Part shown: in pieces, positions 54,089 through 63,636 of the stretch
Layout: each line of letters begins with the position of its first letter
How positions within the stretch are numbered: the stretch's first letter is position 1
Assembly (NCBI RefSeq): GCF_007997305.1
Contig: NZ_VORZ01000001.1
Location: forward strand, 930,001 to 994,000
DNA length: 64,000 nt
Origin: Psychrobacter frigidicola
GTDB taxonomy: Bacteria > Pseudomonadota > Gammaproteobacteria > Pseudomonadales > Moraxellaceae
Direction of reading: 5' to 3'
Notes under the pieces: generated by a model
Databases searched by the model: none
The model's input: only the letters and a program-made list of their open reading frames with translations
What the model was told of the DNA's origin: nothing
Translations under genes and position numbers: made by a program

Positions 54089-54880
54089 TTATATTTGTAT
54101 AACTTGATCAATCTGACAGCACAAACGCAAAGCACTAAAGGCTGCTAGACTTGAAGTTTTAGGATTTTCTGCCAATGGTAATCCAGTCATACTAATCTCA
54201 AGCTTGCCAAATACCCCTTCAGCCATTATATGATGAATGTTGTGCTCAAGTGTTGGATCAGCGATTAATTCTACGGTTGTATCATCGAGTCCAACGCCTG
54301 CAAGCGCAATGGTAGCAGCAACGTTTGAATTGTCAGGGAATAAAGCGGCAGCTTCTCTAGCAGTACCAGTGAAGAATACGATAGGCTCCACTAAATTATC
54401 ATAGTCAATAAGCTGATCAGCATGACTTCCTTTCCAGCTCGATGGATGCTTTCTACCTTGATAAACTACATCACTAAGTCCTGCTAAACTCGCAGCGTTT
54501 ATACCATCAATACCAGCAACTGCCCCCGCTAAGATATAGATTTTCACCCCTTGCACTTCTGCCACATCAGCGAGCGATACAGCAAAATTTTCATCGGTAA
54601 AGGCACCGACAGAAACAATCCCAAGTGGTATGCCTTTTTCCAATATTTTAATAGCATGTTCTTTGAGCCCATTCTGTCCCGACATCTCCACCGCTAAATC
54701 AGGAATTTTTACCAAATCGTCTACCGAAGTAATCACATCTATAGACTCGCCTATTTCAGCCTTTATACGCTCTGCACTTCTAGGGCTGGCTAATACTGTC
54801 GAGAGGACAATGTTTTTAGGGAGCATCTCATGTACTTTCCTCGCCATCGATCCATAGCCTACGAACATTACGTTTTTCAT
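54089..54880 (-). CDS. nadX: L-aspartate dehydrogenase
   Basis: 263 residues. NAD(P)-binding VMFVGYGSMARKV at residue 4, then SVGAFTDENF and AGAVAGIDGINAASLAGL, and the substrate region PDNSNVAATIALAGVGLDDTTVELIADP, which are characteristic of NadX-type aspartate dehydrogenases. It oxidises L-aspartate to iminoaspartate, either for NAD synthesis or for aspartate catabolism. No nadA or nadC neighbours are present here, so which role applies is open. Confidence 0.88.
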   Translation of the reverse strand: MKNVMFVGYGSMARKVHEMLPKNIVLSTVLASPRSAERIKAEIGESIDVITSVDDLVKIPDLAVEMSGQNGLKEHAIKILEKGIPLGIVSVGAFTDENFAVSLADVAEVQGVKIYILAGAVAGIDGINAASLAGLSDVVYQGRKHPSSWKGSHADQLIDYDNLVEPIVFFTGTAREAAALFPDNSNVAATIALAGVGLDDTTVELIADPTLEHNIHHIMAEGVFGKLEISMTGLPLAENPKTSSLAAFSALRLCCQIDQVIQI

Positions 54881-54998
54881 ACCTAACCCTTGTTTATTGC
54901 TTTTTATATTTCTTTGCTTTAATCAGTAGAAACATCAATTACTGAGCCTGTGTTGGTATAAAGGGGTAAATGATAACCACATATCATATTCAATCACA

Positions 54999-55097
54999 TT
55001 ATGTATCTCGGATAGGATAGTTAACCAACGCCTCTCGTTCATATTTAAACGAAGCATACAGCACACTATCCTCAGTCAAGGTTTCATACCCAGTAGA
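54999..55097 (-). pseudogene. short coding tail after the NADAR gene
   Basis: On the minus strand a frame reading STGYETLTEDSVLYASFKY, then EREALVNYPIRDT ends at TAA 54999-55001. It has no start codon and is not in frame with the NADAR gene. It may be the end of a lost gene between NADAR and nadX. Not recognised. Confidence 0.3.
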
Positions 55098-55110
55098 ACT
55101 GGTTTATCTA

Positions 55111-55845
55111 TCAGATCCAACCTGCTTCCAAAAGCTGCTCAGTATTACTCACTTTAAACTCATGATATAAATCAAAAAATACCGCAGGGTCTTCAATATC
55201 ATCGAGCAGCTCTCGTTTATGCAGTGCCACAAACATAGCCAACGCATAAGCTGCACAATGAATAGACTTTTTGGGATTAAATGTTATATCAGTAAAGGCT
55301 TGATATTGCACCACCTCTTCATGCAGCTGAGAGTTTTGCTTTAGAGCATTCACATACAGCCAGTCATAAAACGCGGTTAGGGGCTCTACGCTCCACTCTA
55401 TACCAAAATAATTGTAGCTCATTAATTCACCCGAGGTTATTAATCGCTCGTCTTTTTTGGCTTGTCTTGGCGGGACTGTCAGCAAGTCGCTATAGGGACC
55501 ACCATTCTCAAAAATCATACTGCTTTGAAAAGCATTTTCGACACTATACTGCTGACCATTATGCTCATTAGCCAGCTTTAAACTCAATGGGCTTAGCAAA
55601 AAACTTAACTTATTGCCAGATTTACTAGAGAGCTCTAAGACGTTATTAAACCCATATTTTTTGCGAATGACTTGATGCAAGTCATTGATGGATTTTTTCT
55701 TTTGTCTACTCGCAAAGCCTACATGCCGCTCAAACCTAACCATGTCTGTTTTTACCAGATTGTCACTGTTGACTCTAGGCATGAATACGGGTCTGTGTTC
55801 TACAGCGTTTTGTGCTTCTTCCATAGGGTTCTGTCTCGGTTCCAT
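55111..55845 (-). CDS. NADAR-family protein of the DarT1-associated type (DUF6977-like), apparently orphan
   Basis: 244 residues. Segments RPVFMPRVNSDNLVKT, RFERHVGFASRQKKKSINDLH, VLELSSKSGNKLSFLLSPLSL, VENAFQSSMIFENGGPYSDLL, AKKDERLITSGEL, LTAFYDWLYVNAL and FNPKKSIHCAAYALAMFVAL match my memory of the NADAR antitoxins encoded beside DarT1 DNA ADP-ribosyltransferases; they remove ADP-ribose from DNA bases. No DarT gene (DUF4433) is visible on either side. The N-terminal 10 residues may not be translated, as a second Met is at residue 8. Confidence 0.65.
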   Translation of the reverse strand: MEPRQNPMEEAQNAVEHRPVFMPRVNSDNLVKTDMVRFERHVGFASRQKKKSINDLHQVIRKKYGFNNVLELSSKSGNKLSFLLSPLSLKLANEHNGQQYSVENAFQSSMIFENGGPYSDLLTVPPRQAKKDERLITSGELMSYNYFGIEWSVEPLTAFYDWLYVNALKQNSQLHEEVVQYQAFTDITFNPKKSIHCAAYALAMFVALHKRELLDDIEDPAVFFDLYHEFKVSNTEQLLEAGWI

Positions 55846-56515
55846 AACGTTGTGCCTTATATCAATGTTCTTGTATAAATAGTCTTGGATTAATGTTCTC
55901 GCATAACTTATCTGGCATAAATAGTATTTAAATAAGCAGTCATCTAAGTATATTATTATCTTATGAATACTGATTAAGGATAGTGTTTGGTAGCCAATCT
56001 ATTCGCTTGTACCCACTACCCTATAGACTTCGCTTTAATGTAAATTTTATAATGACCAGTTTATATCTTGGCCTTCATTTTCTAGCAGTCAAATGCATCT
56101 ACCCATTCCGAAATGCACTGAATCCAATAAGCGCTCGCCGAGAAGTTTATCTTATTATGAGTTATTTATCCTACCCTATTTCAGAGTTATTGATAACCTC
56201 ATTGGCTTTTGGAGTCAGTGACTCACATGAAGTAAGATTTTGAAACGTCTACCGTCGAAGTCTAATCTATACTAAAGAAACCCTAGAGATAAACTCGGTA
56301 AACTTTGATTTTAGCACTTGAGCTGAATATTAAGACACAACTTGATACGGTGACTTTTGGGACAGTTAAGCCCTCTGAGCTTGAGAGAGTAGCATCATAA
56401 AAATCCGCATATTGACATTTGCTGCTTGAGCTGCAAAGTCCTCTGTATCGCCTTCGTAACAATCCAAAGACTTATTTGAGACGTAAGTTGTCACAACAGT
56501 GTTTTATATTACTTA
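55846..56515. other. non-coding gap between NADAR and HNH genes
   Basis: About 670 bp. A plus-strand frame at 55983-56243 has a weak hydrophobic content but no ribosome site and low coding character. I looked for a DarT-like remnant on the minus strand and saw none. Confidence 0.4.
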
Positions 56516-57622
56516 TCAGCACCTAAGCCTGGGCAGTAAGCGAGGGTTAATAGTACGTAGCTTTATACTTGGTTCGGGTGACCAGACTAAATCTTCATGT
56601 TCTACGGCTATTTGATAAGCCCACTGGCTAATCGTTTCAGAACGCTGCTGATTGACCATAAAACTGATAGTTTTTGCTTCCTGTTCGATCGTATGGCCGT
56701 GTTTTTGATTACGTTCTAACCACTTCTCATAAAATAGCTCTTCAGCCAGATAATTACGTTTACTATTATTGCAGCTACGGTCGGTAAGTACAAAGTTATG
56801 AGTCGTATCAATAGGATATTTCGACCAAGGAATAAAGTGATCAACTTCTATATTATTTTTTAAGGATTTACGACAGTAAAAGCATTGCCCCTGCTGGGTA
56901 TCAATTAGTATAGGTATCAATAACTTTAAACTTTGCCGTGATTTATTGAACAGGAACTGTTGCAGATCAATATCATCACTGAAGTAACTTTGGTTATGAC
57001 AGTTCTTACGCACGAACTCTGTCCAATATTGTTGGCAGAGCTTGTTAATTATTTTACTAAAGCGCGTAAAACAGTATGCAATACCTGGCTTTAAAGTTAT
57101 TAAATTTGCTTTGGAGTCGTAAGCATATAAGAACTCGCGGCTAACTTTATCTTCTGCACTTTGCAAAAGTTTTGCGGGATACCTTTTGATGGTTGAAGCA
57201 ATATCTTTGATTGTTGATTGCCATAGTTTGATGTTTTGTGTGCGAGCTATGGTTAGACTGGTTGTCTTAGTCTTATACTGTAAAACTAGAATACTATTGA
57301 TAACACTAGCCTGACCCGAATTATTAGTTTGCCTGAGTACAGAGTCACTACTTTGATCCGAGAATGGTAACGCTTGCGTCCAATAAAGCTGAATAAACTG
57401 CTCTGCTAACTGCTGATAACAAATACTATGTTCACTGTCATCATTAACACCAGACTCTATAGCCAGATTAACCGTTGCCATTAATAAGGCAAATTTATAA
57501 GTCGAGGTATAAGAGCTAGACTCAAGCAACCATTGAATACTTTTCAAAAAATGCAGCTGAAAATCAGCGCTTGGTGTATTAGAAAAAAGTGCATCTACTG
57601 GGTAAAGGGGCAAGTCAGTCAT
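56516..57622 (-). CDS. HNH endonuclease domain protein
   Basis: 368 residues. The HNH/McrA motif is near residues 238-285: QCFYCRKSL, then VDHFIPWSKYP, then HNFVLTDRSCNNSKRN, with zinc cysteines and the catalytic His-Asn order. The N-terminal 230 residues are helical and not recognised (FALLMATVNLAIESG, SREFLYAYDSKANLITLKPG). Such proteins are often stand-alone nucleases in accessory regions, some with defence roles. The gene is monocistronic as far as can be seen. Confidence 0.8.
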   Translation of the reverse strand: MTDLPLYPVDALFSNTPSADFQLHFLKSIQWLLESSSYTSTYKFALLMATVNLAIESGVNDDSEHSICYQQLAEQFIQLYWTQALPFSDQSSDSVLRQTNNSGQASVINSILVLQYKTKTTSLTIARTQNIKLWQSTIKDIASTIKRYPAKLLQSAEDKVSREFLYAYDSKANLITLKPGIAYCFTRFSKIINKLCQQYWTEFVRKNCHNQSYFSDDIDLQQFLFNKSRQSLKLLIPILIDTQQGQCFYCRKSLKNNIEVDHFIPWSKYPIDTTHNFVLTDRSCNNSKRNYLAEELFYEKWLERNQKHGHTIEQEAKTISFMVNQQRSETISQWAYQIAVEHEDLVWSPEPSIKLRTINPRLLPRLRC

Positions 57623-58073
57623 TAATATTCTACTTATAATTGGGAAAACATACTATCTCGCTTTTATATAAAAGAATATACAAGACATTAAATTATATTT
57701 TAATAGAGATAGTTGTTTTAGACGTTTGTCTTTTCTCAATATATTATTTACATTCCTATGTAAAAGAAACACTAGCTTAACAATATAATCTAAACACAGT
57801 TGTTAATTCAACATAATATACTTAGCTGTCTCTGTAAAAGAGACTTTTGTTGTTCTTGCAAAACGAAACGTCTTTTAATGTAAAATCTCGCAAAAAAACT
57901 GAACAACTTTTAAAACAGGGTTTTTTCCTCTACAGATACACCTAATTTTTATTAGGTACTATTACTGTCTGCAAAATTTCTAATACTTAGTTTTTGAGTA
58001 TAAAAGTAAAAATATATTTTTCTTATGTAATAAAGAATTTATAGCATATCTTATCGTGGCTGAGGGCCGTTAT
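57623..58073. other. divergent intergenic region
   Basis: About 450 bp between the HNH gene (minus) and the beta-helix gene (plus). TGTAAAAG-type hexamers recur (near 57759, 57834 and 57878, the last as TGTAAAAT) and CGAAACGTCTTTT lies near 57864. It must hold both promoters; no RNA gene is recognised. Confidence 0.4.
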
Positions 58074-59834
58074 ATGAAGGTATTAAAAGTAGGTAAAAGT
58101 ATATTTAAGATGAGCCTTGAAAAGGCCTTATCAACAGCGGGCACAGAAGATACCATTCAGCTCGCACCTGGTAGGTATAATTTAGACACCGTAATTAACC
58201 GTGGAATTACTTTTGAAGCGGAGTTTCCCGACAGTTCGGTAGTTATCACAGGCACATTAAGTATTAATAATACGAGCTGTATATTTAAAAATATCACTTT
58301 TGAATGTAGTGCCCGTGATAAAAACCTAATTGTAGCAAATCAAAGCAATCTTATGTTTGAGCACTGCTCTTTCTATGGCAATCATATCGAGCTAGCAAGA
58401 GCTATATTTTTGACTAAATCTAATTTGACCGTATATTGTTGTTCGTTTTCAGGTATTAGTAGCAATGCCATTAAGGCTATGAAATCAAGTAAGGTCGCTG
58501 TTTATAAAAGTATTTTTAAGGATTTAAAAGACAGCTCGGCCATTTATATGGAAAGCTCGCAGCTCGATATACAAGATTGTCGTTTTATTAACATCACAAC
58601 TAACGCTGTTAATGCCATTGGCAAGAGTGATATTAAAGCCCGTGACTGTGAGTGGGAAGTAACAAAAGCCCCTGCTTTATACCTAAACCCAAAAGTCACC
58701 GTAGAGATTACCGACAGTGTCTTTAAAAGCAGTAATACTGTCATCTTCGCGCAGCAAGCGACGTTAATTATAGCGTCCTGAGATTTTATGGGCATTACCG
58801 AAAACCCTCTGGTTAAAGCCAAACCAAGCAAGCAATTACCCATTACGAACCATTTATTCAAAGACATGGCGCATTCTTCAGTTCTAGAGTTAGATAATTC
58901 ACAGCTTGATATGCAAAGCAGCCGTTTTATTGATATTGAAATCCATGCCATCGAATCCATTGGTCACAGTCATATTAAAGCGCGTGAGTGCACATGGTAC
59001 GTGAATAACATGCCGGTCTTATACTTACATCCTGAGGGTAACGTAGAGATTACTCATAGTATTTTTGAGGGCAGCAATGCCATTATTTGCGTACAAGAAG
59101 CCACGCTGGTACTAAAGTCTTGTGAGTTCATGGGCATCAACGAAAATCATCCGATTAGAGTCAAGCAAAACGGCGTACTGTCTATCATAGATTGTGTATT
59201 TAAAGACATTGCAAATTTTCCAGCTATCAAAGTAGAAAGCTCCCACCTTGAGATGCTTAGTTGCCGTTTTATCGATATCATTTGTAATGGTCTACATGTT
59301 GACGGAAACAGTCATATCACCGCTAATAACTGTATATGGCAAGTCACTCAAAATCGCGCCATTGTCTTATATCCGCAAGTAACAGCAGAGATTACTAACA
59401 GTGTTTTTAAGGGTAGCAATGCCTCAATTTTTACACAGCAGGCAAAGTTAACCTTAAAGTCCTGCGAGTTTGTGGATATCAGCGAAGCCAACCCCATTAA
59501 AGCGACTCAGCACAGCCAAATAACCATTGTGAGTTGTAACTTTAATAATATCAAGAATTTCCATGCGTTTTATACAGAAGACAGCAGTCGTAACCAAATA
59601 ATAGACAGTTGCTTTAATGGCAACGCTTTGGTTGATCGTTCGGCTGAATACTCCAAGAGCCAAACTATAGATGAGCCGATTTTAGATAGTAGCCGCTGTT
59701 CGGAGATGAGTGAGGGTGACTTATGGTTTCTAAATAACGATTCTGTTGAAAAATTACATGCTAATTCTGAGGGTAATGACAGCTATGAGGTCGAGGAATA
59801 CGAAGAAAATCGTAGAACCAAACGCGATAACTAA
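58074..59834 (+). pseudogene. parallel beta-helix repeat protein with in-frame TGA
   Basis: Start ATG 58074 follows GAGGG at eight bases. The frame has 587 codons, interrupted only by TGA 58779-58781. The N-terminal part VLKVGKSIFKMSLEKALSTAGTEDTIQLAPGRY is the usual cap of pectate-lyase-like beta-helices. Residues from about 160 on are built of 114-codon repeats: the segments IKARDCEWEV, IKARECTWYV and ITANNCIWQV start at 58632, 58974 and 59316, exactly 342 bp apart. The Cys of KSCEF is TGT at 59121, TGC at 59463 and TGA at 58779 on the same spacing. The C-terminal 60 residues are acidic and unstructured. No signal peptide is seen. Function unknown. Confidence 0.75.
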
Positions 59835-60054
59835 AATAAAGACGACCTATATTCAGCTTAAAATGCTTTAACAGCTCTCTAAAAAAATTAACTACCTGAA
59901 AGCCTCAGTTAAAATGTCTGTTGGTAAGTTACACAAACTTTCTTCTTTTGGTTAGTTTAACGTTTCTAGTGGCGTCCAACCTGATAATGCTAATACAGTT
60001 TTAACGACCATTTGCCAAAATACTTTGCTATTTTTTTAAGTGAATAAACTGAGC

Positions 60055-60816
60055 CTAAGCCAACATACCGCCGTCAACGATGACACAAGCGCCTGTCGTA
60101 TAACTTGAAGCATCAGAGACCAAATACAAAACCGTTCCTGCCATTTCATCAGGATGTGCAACGCGCCCTAATGGGATTGCTTTTAGCGCCATATTTAATA
60201 CTTTGTCATTGGTAGTCAAGGCTGAGGCAAACTTAGTATCCGTTAGACCGGGCAGCAGCGCATTGACACGAATATTTAAAGGGCCACATTCTTTAGCAAA
60301 GGCTTTCGTCATGCTTATCACAGCGGCTTTGGTTATTGAGTAGATACCTTGCATATCACCAGCTACTACACCATTCACGGATGCAGTATTTAAGATGACC
60401 CCACCGCCCTGCTCACGCATCATCTTGCCAGCAGCGGTCGACATAAAGAAGTATCCACGGATATTTACATCGATAGTCTTCTCAAAAGCGGCTAAGTCAG
60501 TGTCTAAAATGTGCCCATAATAAGGGTTTGCCGCAGCGTTATTTACCAAAATATCAATGCGTCCAAACTCACTTTTGACATATTCGAAGATAGCCGCTAT
60601 TTGCGCCATTTCTCCTACGTGACAAGCAAAAGCACTGGCTTTTCCGCCGTCAGCAATTATGCTGTTGGCAACTGCTCGGCAAGCATCGATTTTGCGGCTA
60701 GATACAATAACGTGAGCGCCTCTTGATGCCAGCAAGCGTGCAATAGATTCACCAATACCGCGACTCGCGCCTGTAACCAGTACAATTTTACCCGTTAAAT
60801 CAAATAAGTCTTTCAT
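60055..60816 (-). CDS. SDR-family oxidoreductase (3-oxoacyl-ACP reductase-like)
   Basis: 253 residues from ATG 60816, preceded by AAAGGA; a further upstream ATG would run into the acyl-CoA dehydrogenase gene. TGASRGIGES is the NADP(H) motif, NNAAAN the structural motif, NTASVNG with the catalytic Ser and YSITK with Tyr and Lys are all present, and the C-terminus ends in ACVIVDGGMLA. It begins 41 bp after the acyl-CoA dehydrogenase stop, so the two form an operon, probably for fatty-acid or related acyl-CoA breakdown. Confidence 0.92.
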   Translation of the reverse strand: MKDLFDLTGKIVLVTGASRGIGESIARLLASRGAHVIVSSRKIDACRAVANSIIADGGKASAFACHVGEMAQIAAIFEYVKSEFGRIDILVNNAAANPYYGHILDTDLAAFEKTIDVNIRGYFFMSTAAGKMMREQGGGVILNTASVNGVVAGDMQGIYSITKAAVISMTKAFAKECGPLNIRVNALLPGLTDTKFASALTTNDKVLNMALKAIPLGRVAHPDEMAGTVLYLVSDASSYTTGACVIVDGGMLA

Positions 60817-60856
60817 AGTTATTCCTTTAAATATTTTTTTATTTAAAACAGCTTTA

Positions 60857-62662
60857 TTAAAACCAATCCGCTTGCATGTCCGTGCAAATAGAATTGTCAT
60901 TCATTAGTAGTTCAATATCACGCTTTATAGTAGGCAGCTCCCAATCAATGAAGTATTTTGCTGCTTGCATTTTACCTTGATAAAAGTTCTGTTTTTCAAT
61001 ATCGTTTGTCGTACCTAATAATTGTTCCGCTTTACTGGCCTGACGAATCCAAATCCAGCTCACTACAATGGAGGCAAATATATTCATCAATGCTTGGGCA
61101 TTACCGGTCAGCGTAATCACTTTTTCAGTTTGCAGCGTTTTGCTTAAATGTACCAATACTTCATGCAGATGTTCCATATAAGGCAGTTGTTTGGCCACCA
61201 GTTGTGCTGATTCAGGCGTGTTAATACTTTCTAAATCTTTAGTAATTTCACGTTTTAGAATTTGAATACCAAGCCCATCGTTTTGCCATAACTTGCGAAA
61301 CGACAAATCTAAGGCTTGCACACCGTTCGTACCTTCATGAATGGGATTAAGGCGATTATCGCGCCAAAACTGTTCAGCAAAGTACTCTCTTGTATAACCC
61401 GCACCGCCCAATACTTGGATACCTAAATCATTGGCTTTAGGGCCATATTCAGATGGCCATGCTTTTAAGACAGGCGTTAATAAATCTAGCAACTCTGATA
61501 GCTCAGACTTCAAAGTCTCATCTTCACAAGTATTGATACGATCGATAAGGTTAGAGCCGTATAAGCATAATGAAATGCCGCCCTCAGAATAAGCCTTTTG
61601 TGCTAATAACATGCGCTTAACATCACCATGATTGATGATGGCTGTGGCATCATGTTCAGGCTTATTGTTGGGTGCAATTCTGCCCTGCAATCTATCTTTG
61701 GCATAAGCTAGCGAATACTGATAACCGCGATAGCCTATCATTGCTGCGCCAAAACCAACGGCGATGCGAGCCTCATTCATCATCTTAAACATATAGCGTA
61801 AACCGAAGTGCTCTTCACCTACAAGGTAGCCATAACATTCGTTATCATCACCGAAGCTTAATGCGGTTGATGTGGTACCTCTATAGCCAAGTTTATGTAA
61901 TAGACCCGTTAAATGTACGTCATTGCGTATGCCGACTGACCCATCCTCATTCAATCTATATTTGGGTACAACAAAAAGGGAGATGCCTTTAACGCCGCTA
62001 GGACCACCGGGAACTTTGGCTAAAACCAGATGAACAATATTGTCTGATAGTTCATGATCGCCACCGGATATATATATTTTGCTGCCTTTAACGCGGTAAG
62101 AGCCGTCCGCTTGTTTTACGGCAGTGGTTCTAATATCGGCAAGCGACGAGCCAGCATGCGGCTCCGTTAATGCCATGGTTCCGGTAAATTCTCCGGTTAA
62201 CATACGCGGCATAAAGGCATTTTTAATATCATTGCTAGCAAAATGTGCAAGTACATTAATCGCGGCAGTAGTCAAAAACGGATAAGCAGTCGTTGCAGGA
62301 TTGGCGGCCATAAAATAGCCTGTCACCGCTGTCATCAAGGTTTCAGGTAATTGCATTCCACCGTCATCGAAACTATAACGACCAGCTATAAAGCCTGAGT
62401 CTCTAAAGGCATCAAAAGCGACTTTGACATCCTCAATCATGCTGACCTTTTTACCATCAAACTGTGGCTCATTTTTATCGGCGACGTGGTTGTGTGGCAA
62501 AAATAAGTCAGTGGCTATCTTATTCGCCGTATCTAATACGGCATCAAAAGTGCCGCGATTGTGTTCTGCAAACTTAGAACTCTCACAAAGACTTTCAGCG
62601 TCCAGCACATCATATAATTGGAAAGGGAGTTCAAAATCATTAATAAGGGTATCTGCTGCCAT
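60857..62662 (-). CDS. acyl-CoA dehydrogenase (large, FadE-like)
   Basis: 601 residues, the size of the long class with a C-terminal extension domain. Signatures are MALTEPHAGSSLADIRTTA (FAD/acyl contact), KIYISGGDHEL and QVLGGAGYTREYFAEQFWRDNRLNPIHEGTNGVQALDLSFRK, the last containing the catalytic Glu in HEGTNG. It oxidises acyl-CoA to enoyl-CoA, delivering electrons to ETF. The following SDR enzyme and the separate universal stress protein gene are on the same strand. Confidence 0.93.
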   Translation of the reverse strand: MAADTLINDFELPFQLYDVLDAESLCESSKFAEHNRGTFDAVLDTANKIATDLFLPHNHVADKNEPQFDGKKVSMIEDVKVAFDAFRDSGFIAGRYSFDDGGMQLPETLMTAVTGYFMAANPATTAYPFLTTAAINVLAHFASNDIKNAFMPRMLTGEFTGTMALTEPHAGSSLADIRTTAVKQADGSYRVKGSKIYISGGDHELSDNIVHLVLAKVPGGPSGVKGISLFVVPKYRLNEDGSVGIRNDVHLTGLLHKLGYRGTTSTALSFGDDNECYGYLVGEEHFGLRYMFKMMNEARIAVGFGAAMIGYRGYQYSLAYAKDRLQGRIAPNNKPEHDATAIINHGDVKRMLLAQKAYSEGGISLCLYGSNLIDRINTCEDETLKSELSELLDLLTPVLKAWPSEYGPKANDLGIQVLGGAGYTREYFAEQFWRDNRLNPIHEGTNGVQALDLSFRKLWQNDGLGIQILKREITKDLESINTPESAQLVAKQLPYMEHLHEVLVHLSKTLQTEKVITLTGNAQALMNIFASIVVSWIWIRQASKAEQLLGTTNDIEKQNFYQGKMQAAKYFIDWELPTIKRDIELLMNDNSICTDMQADWF

Positions 62663-62775
62663 AGTTTTTTCTCATTAAATAATGTGCTTTTTAAATAATA
62701 TTCTCGTTAAGAAGTTATGCTCATGGATAGTTTTTTTGAGTTAAGAGCCATAGAATTAAAAATATAGATTAGGTC

Positions 62776-63636
62776 CTAACGCAATAGAATAACCGGTGAT
62801 AGCGTACTGGCAATAATTTCTGTCGTCGTACTACCCAAAAATAACTGTTGCCATTTGGAGCGTCCGTAAGCGCCTATTACCATAAGATCGACAGCATTTT
62901 CTGTTTGGAAAGTTAATAAACCATTAACGGCATCGGCCTCAGGTAAATGATGCGCCTCGACCATAAAGCCTGCGGCCATTAACTCTGCAACAGCTGCTGC
63001 TAAGCTATTCTTGGAGGCACTGTCATGACTGCCTATCATCACAATGTATCCTTGCAGACCTTTTAATAGCTTACTTCTAGCCACTAACTTCGTGGCTTTG
63101 ATCGAGGTTTTACTGGCATCAAAGGCGATCATATACGAGCTGGGTGTTTCAAAAGGCTCTGAGCAAATCAGAATAGGAATGCTGGATGCACGTGCAACCG
63201 TTTCGATTTGGCTACCGATATTAATGCGGCTGTGTTTATGGTCTTCTCCACGCCGACCCATAACAATAGCCCGATTCTCTAAGGCAAAGAATTCAATAGC
63301 AGGTAACAGTTTGCCGCGGCGTTGATAAACGTCAACTACCACATCAAAGTTACTATCGATATGGCTTTTTGCATCTTGTACCAATGCATTACTATAACTA
63401 TTCGCAACTTTAGCTCTTTGCTCATCTAATTGTGATAGCTCCTCTAATAGATTCTGGCGACTGTCCATCCCTATCGCCCCTGATAAGTCACGCCTTATCG
63501 ACGCAGGAACATCGATGACATTTAACAATCCAACCGGCAAATCTAATTGGCTGGCATACCACGCTGCATAACTGCAAACAGATTGGGTAACTGCTGAGCC
63601 ATCGATACAAGCTAAAATATGCTGTTGTGTGGTCAT
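62776..63636 (-). CDS. universal stress protein, tandem UspA domains
   Basis: 286 residues, two UspA domains. Domain one begins ILACIDGSAVTQSV and has the ATP-binding loop VMGRRGEDHKHSRINIGS; domain two begins YMIAFDASKTS and has VIGAYGRSKWQQLFLGSTT, both with the G-2X-G-9X-G-(S/T) pattern. This is the UspE-like double form, cytoplasmic and ATP-binding, induced in stress and stationary phase. It lies 113 bp upstream of the acyl-CoA dehydrogenase. Confidence 0.92.
   Translation of the reverse strand: MTTQQHILACIDGSAVTQSVCSYAAWYASQLDLPVGLLNVIDVPASIRRDLSGAIGMDSRQNLLEELSQLDEQRAKVANSYSNALVQDAKSHIDSNFDVVVDVYQRRGKLLPAIEFFALENRAIVMGRRGEDHKHSRINIGSQIETVARASSIPILICSEPFETPSSYMIAFDASKTSIKATKLVARSKLLKGLQGYIVMIGSHDSASKNSLAAAVAELMAAGFMVEAHHLPEADAVNGLLTFQTENAVDLMVIGAYGRSKWQQLFLGSTTTEIIASTLSPVILLR

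Noticed and set aside
55983-56243. 86-codon plus-strand frame between the NADAR and HNH genes, considered as a toxin partner
   Set aside because: No resemblance to DarT (DUF4433), weak coding character and no ribosome site.
58779-58781. UGA as selenocysteine codon in the beta-helix gene
   Set aside because: Other repeat copies use ordinary Cys codons, no SECIS-like hairpin is apparent behind it and no redox function is expected; nonsense mutation is simpler.
58544-58960. 138-codon minus-strand reading frame over the beta-helix gene
   Set aside because: Antisense to the repeat-bearing gene, itself repetitive because of the repeats, and without a start signal.
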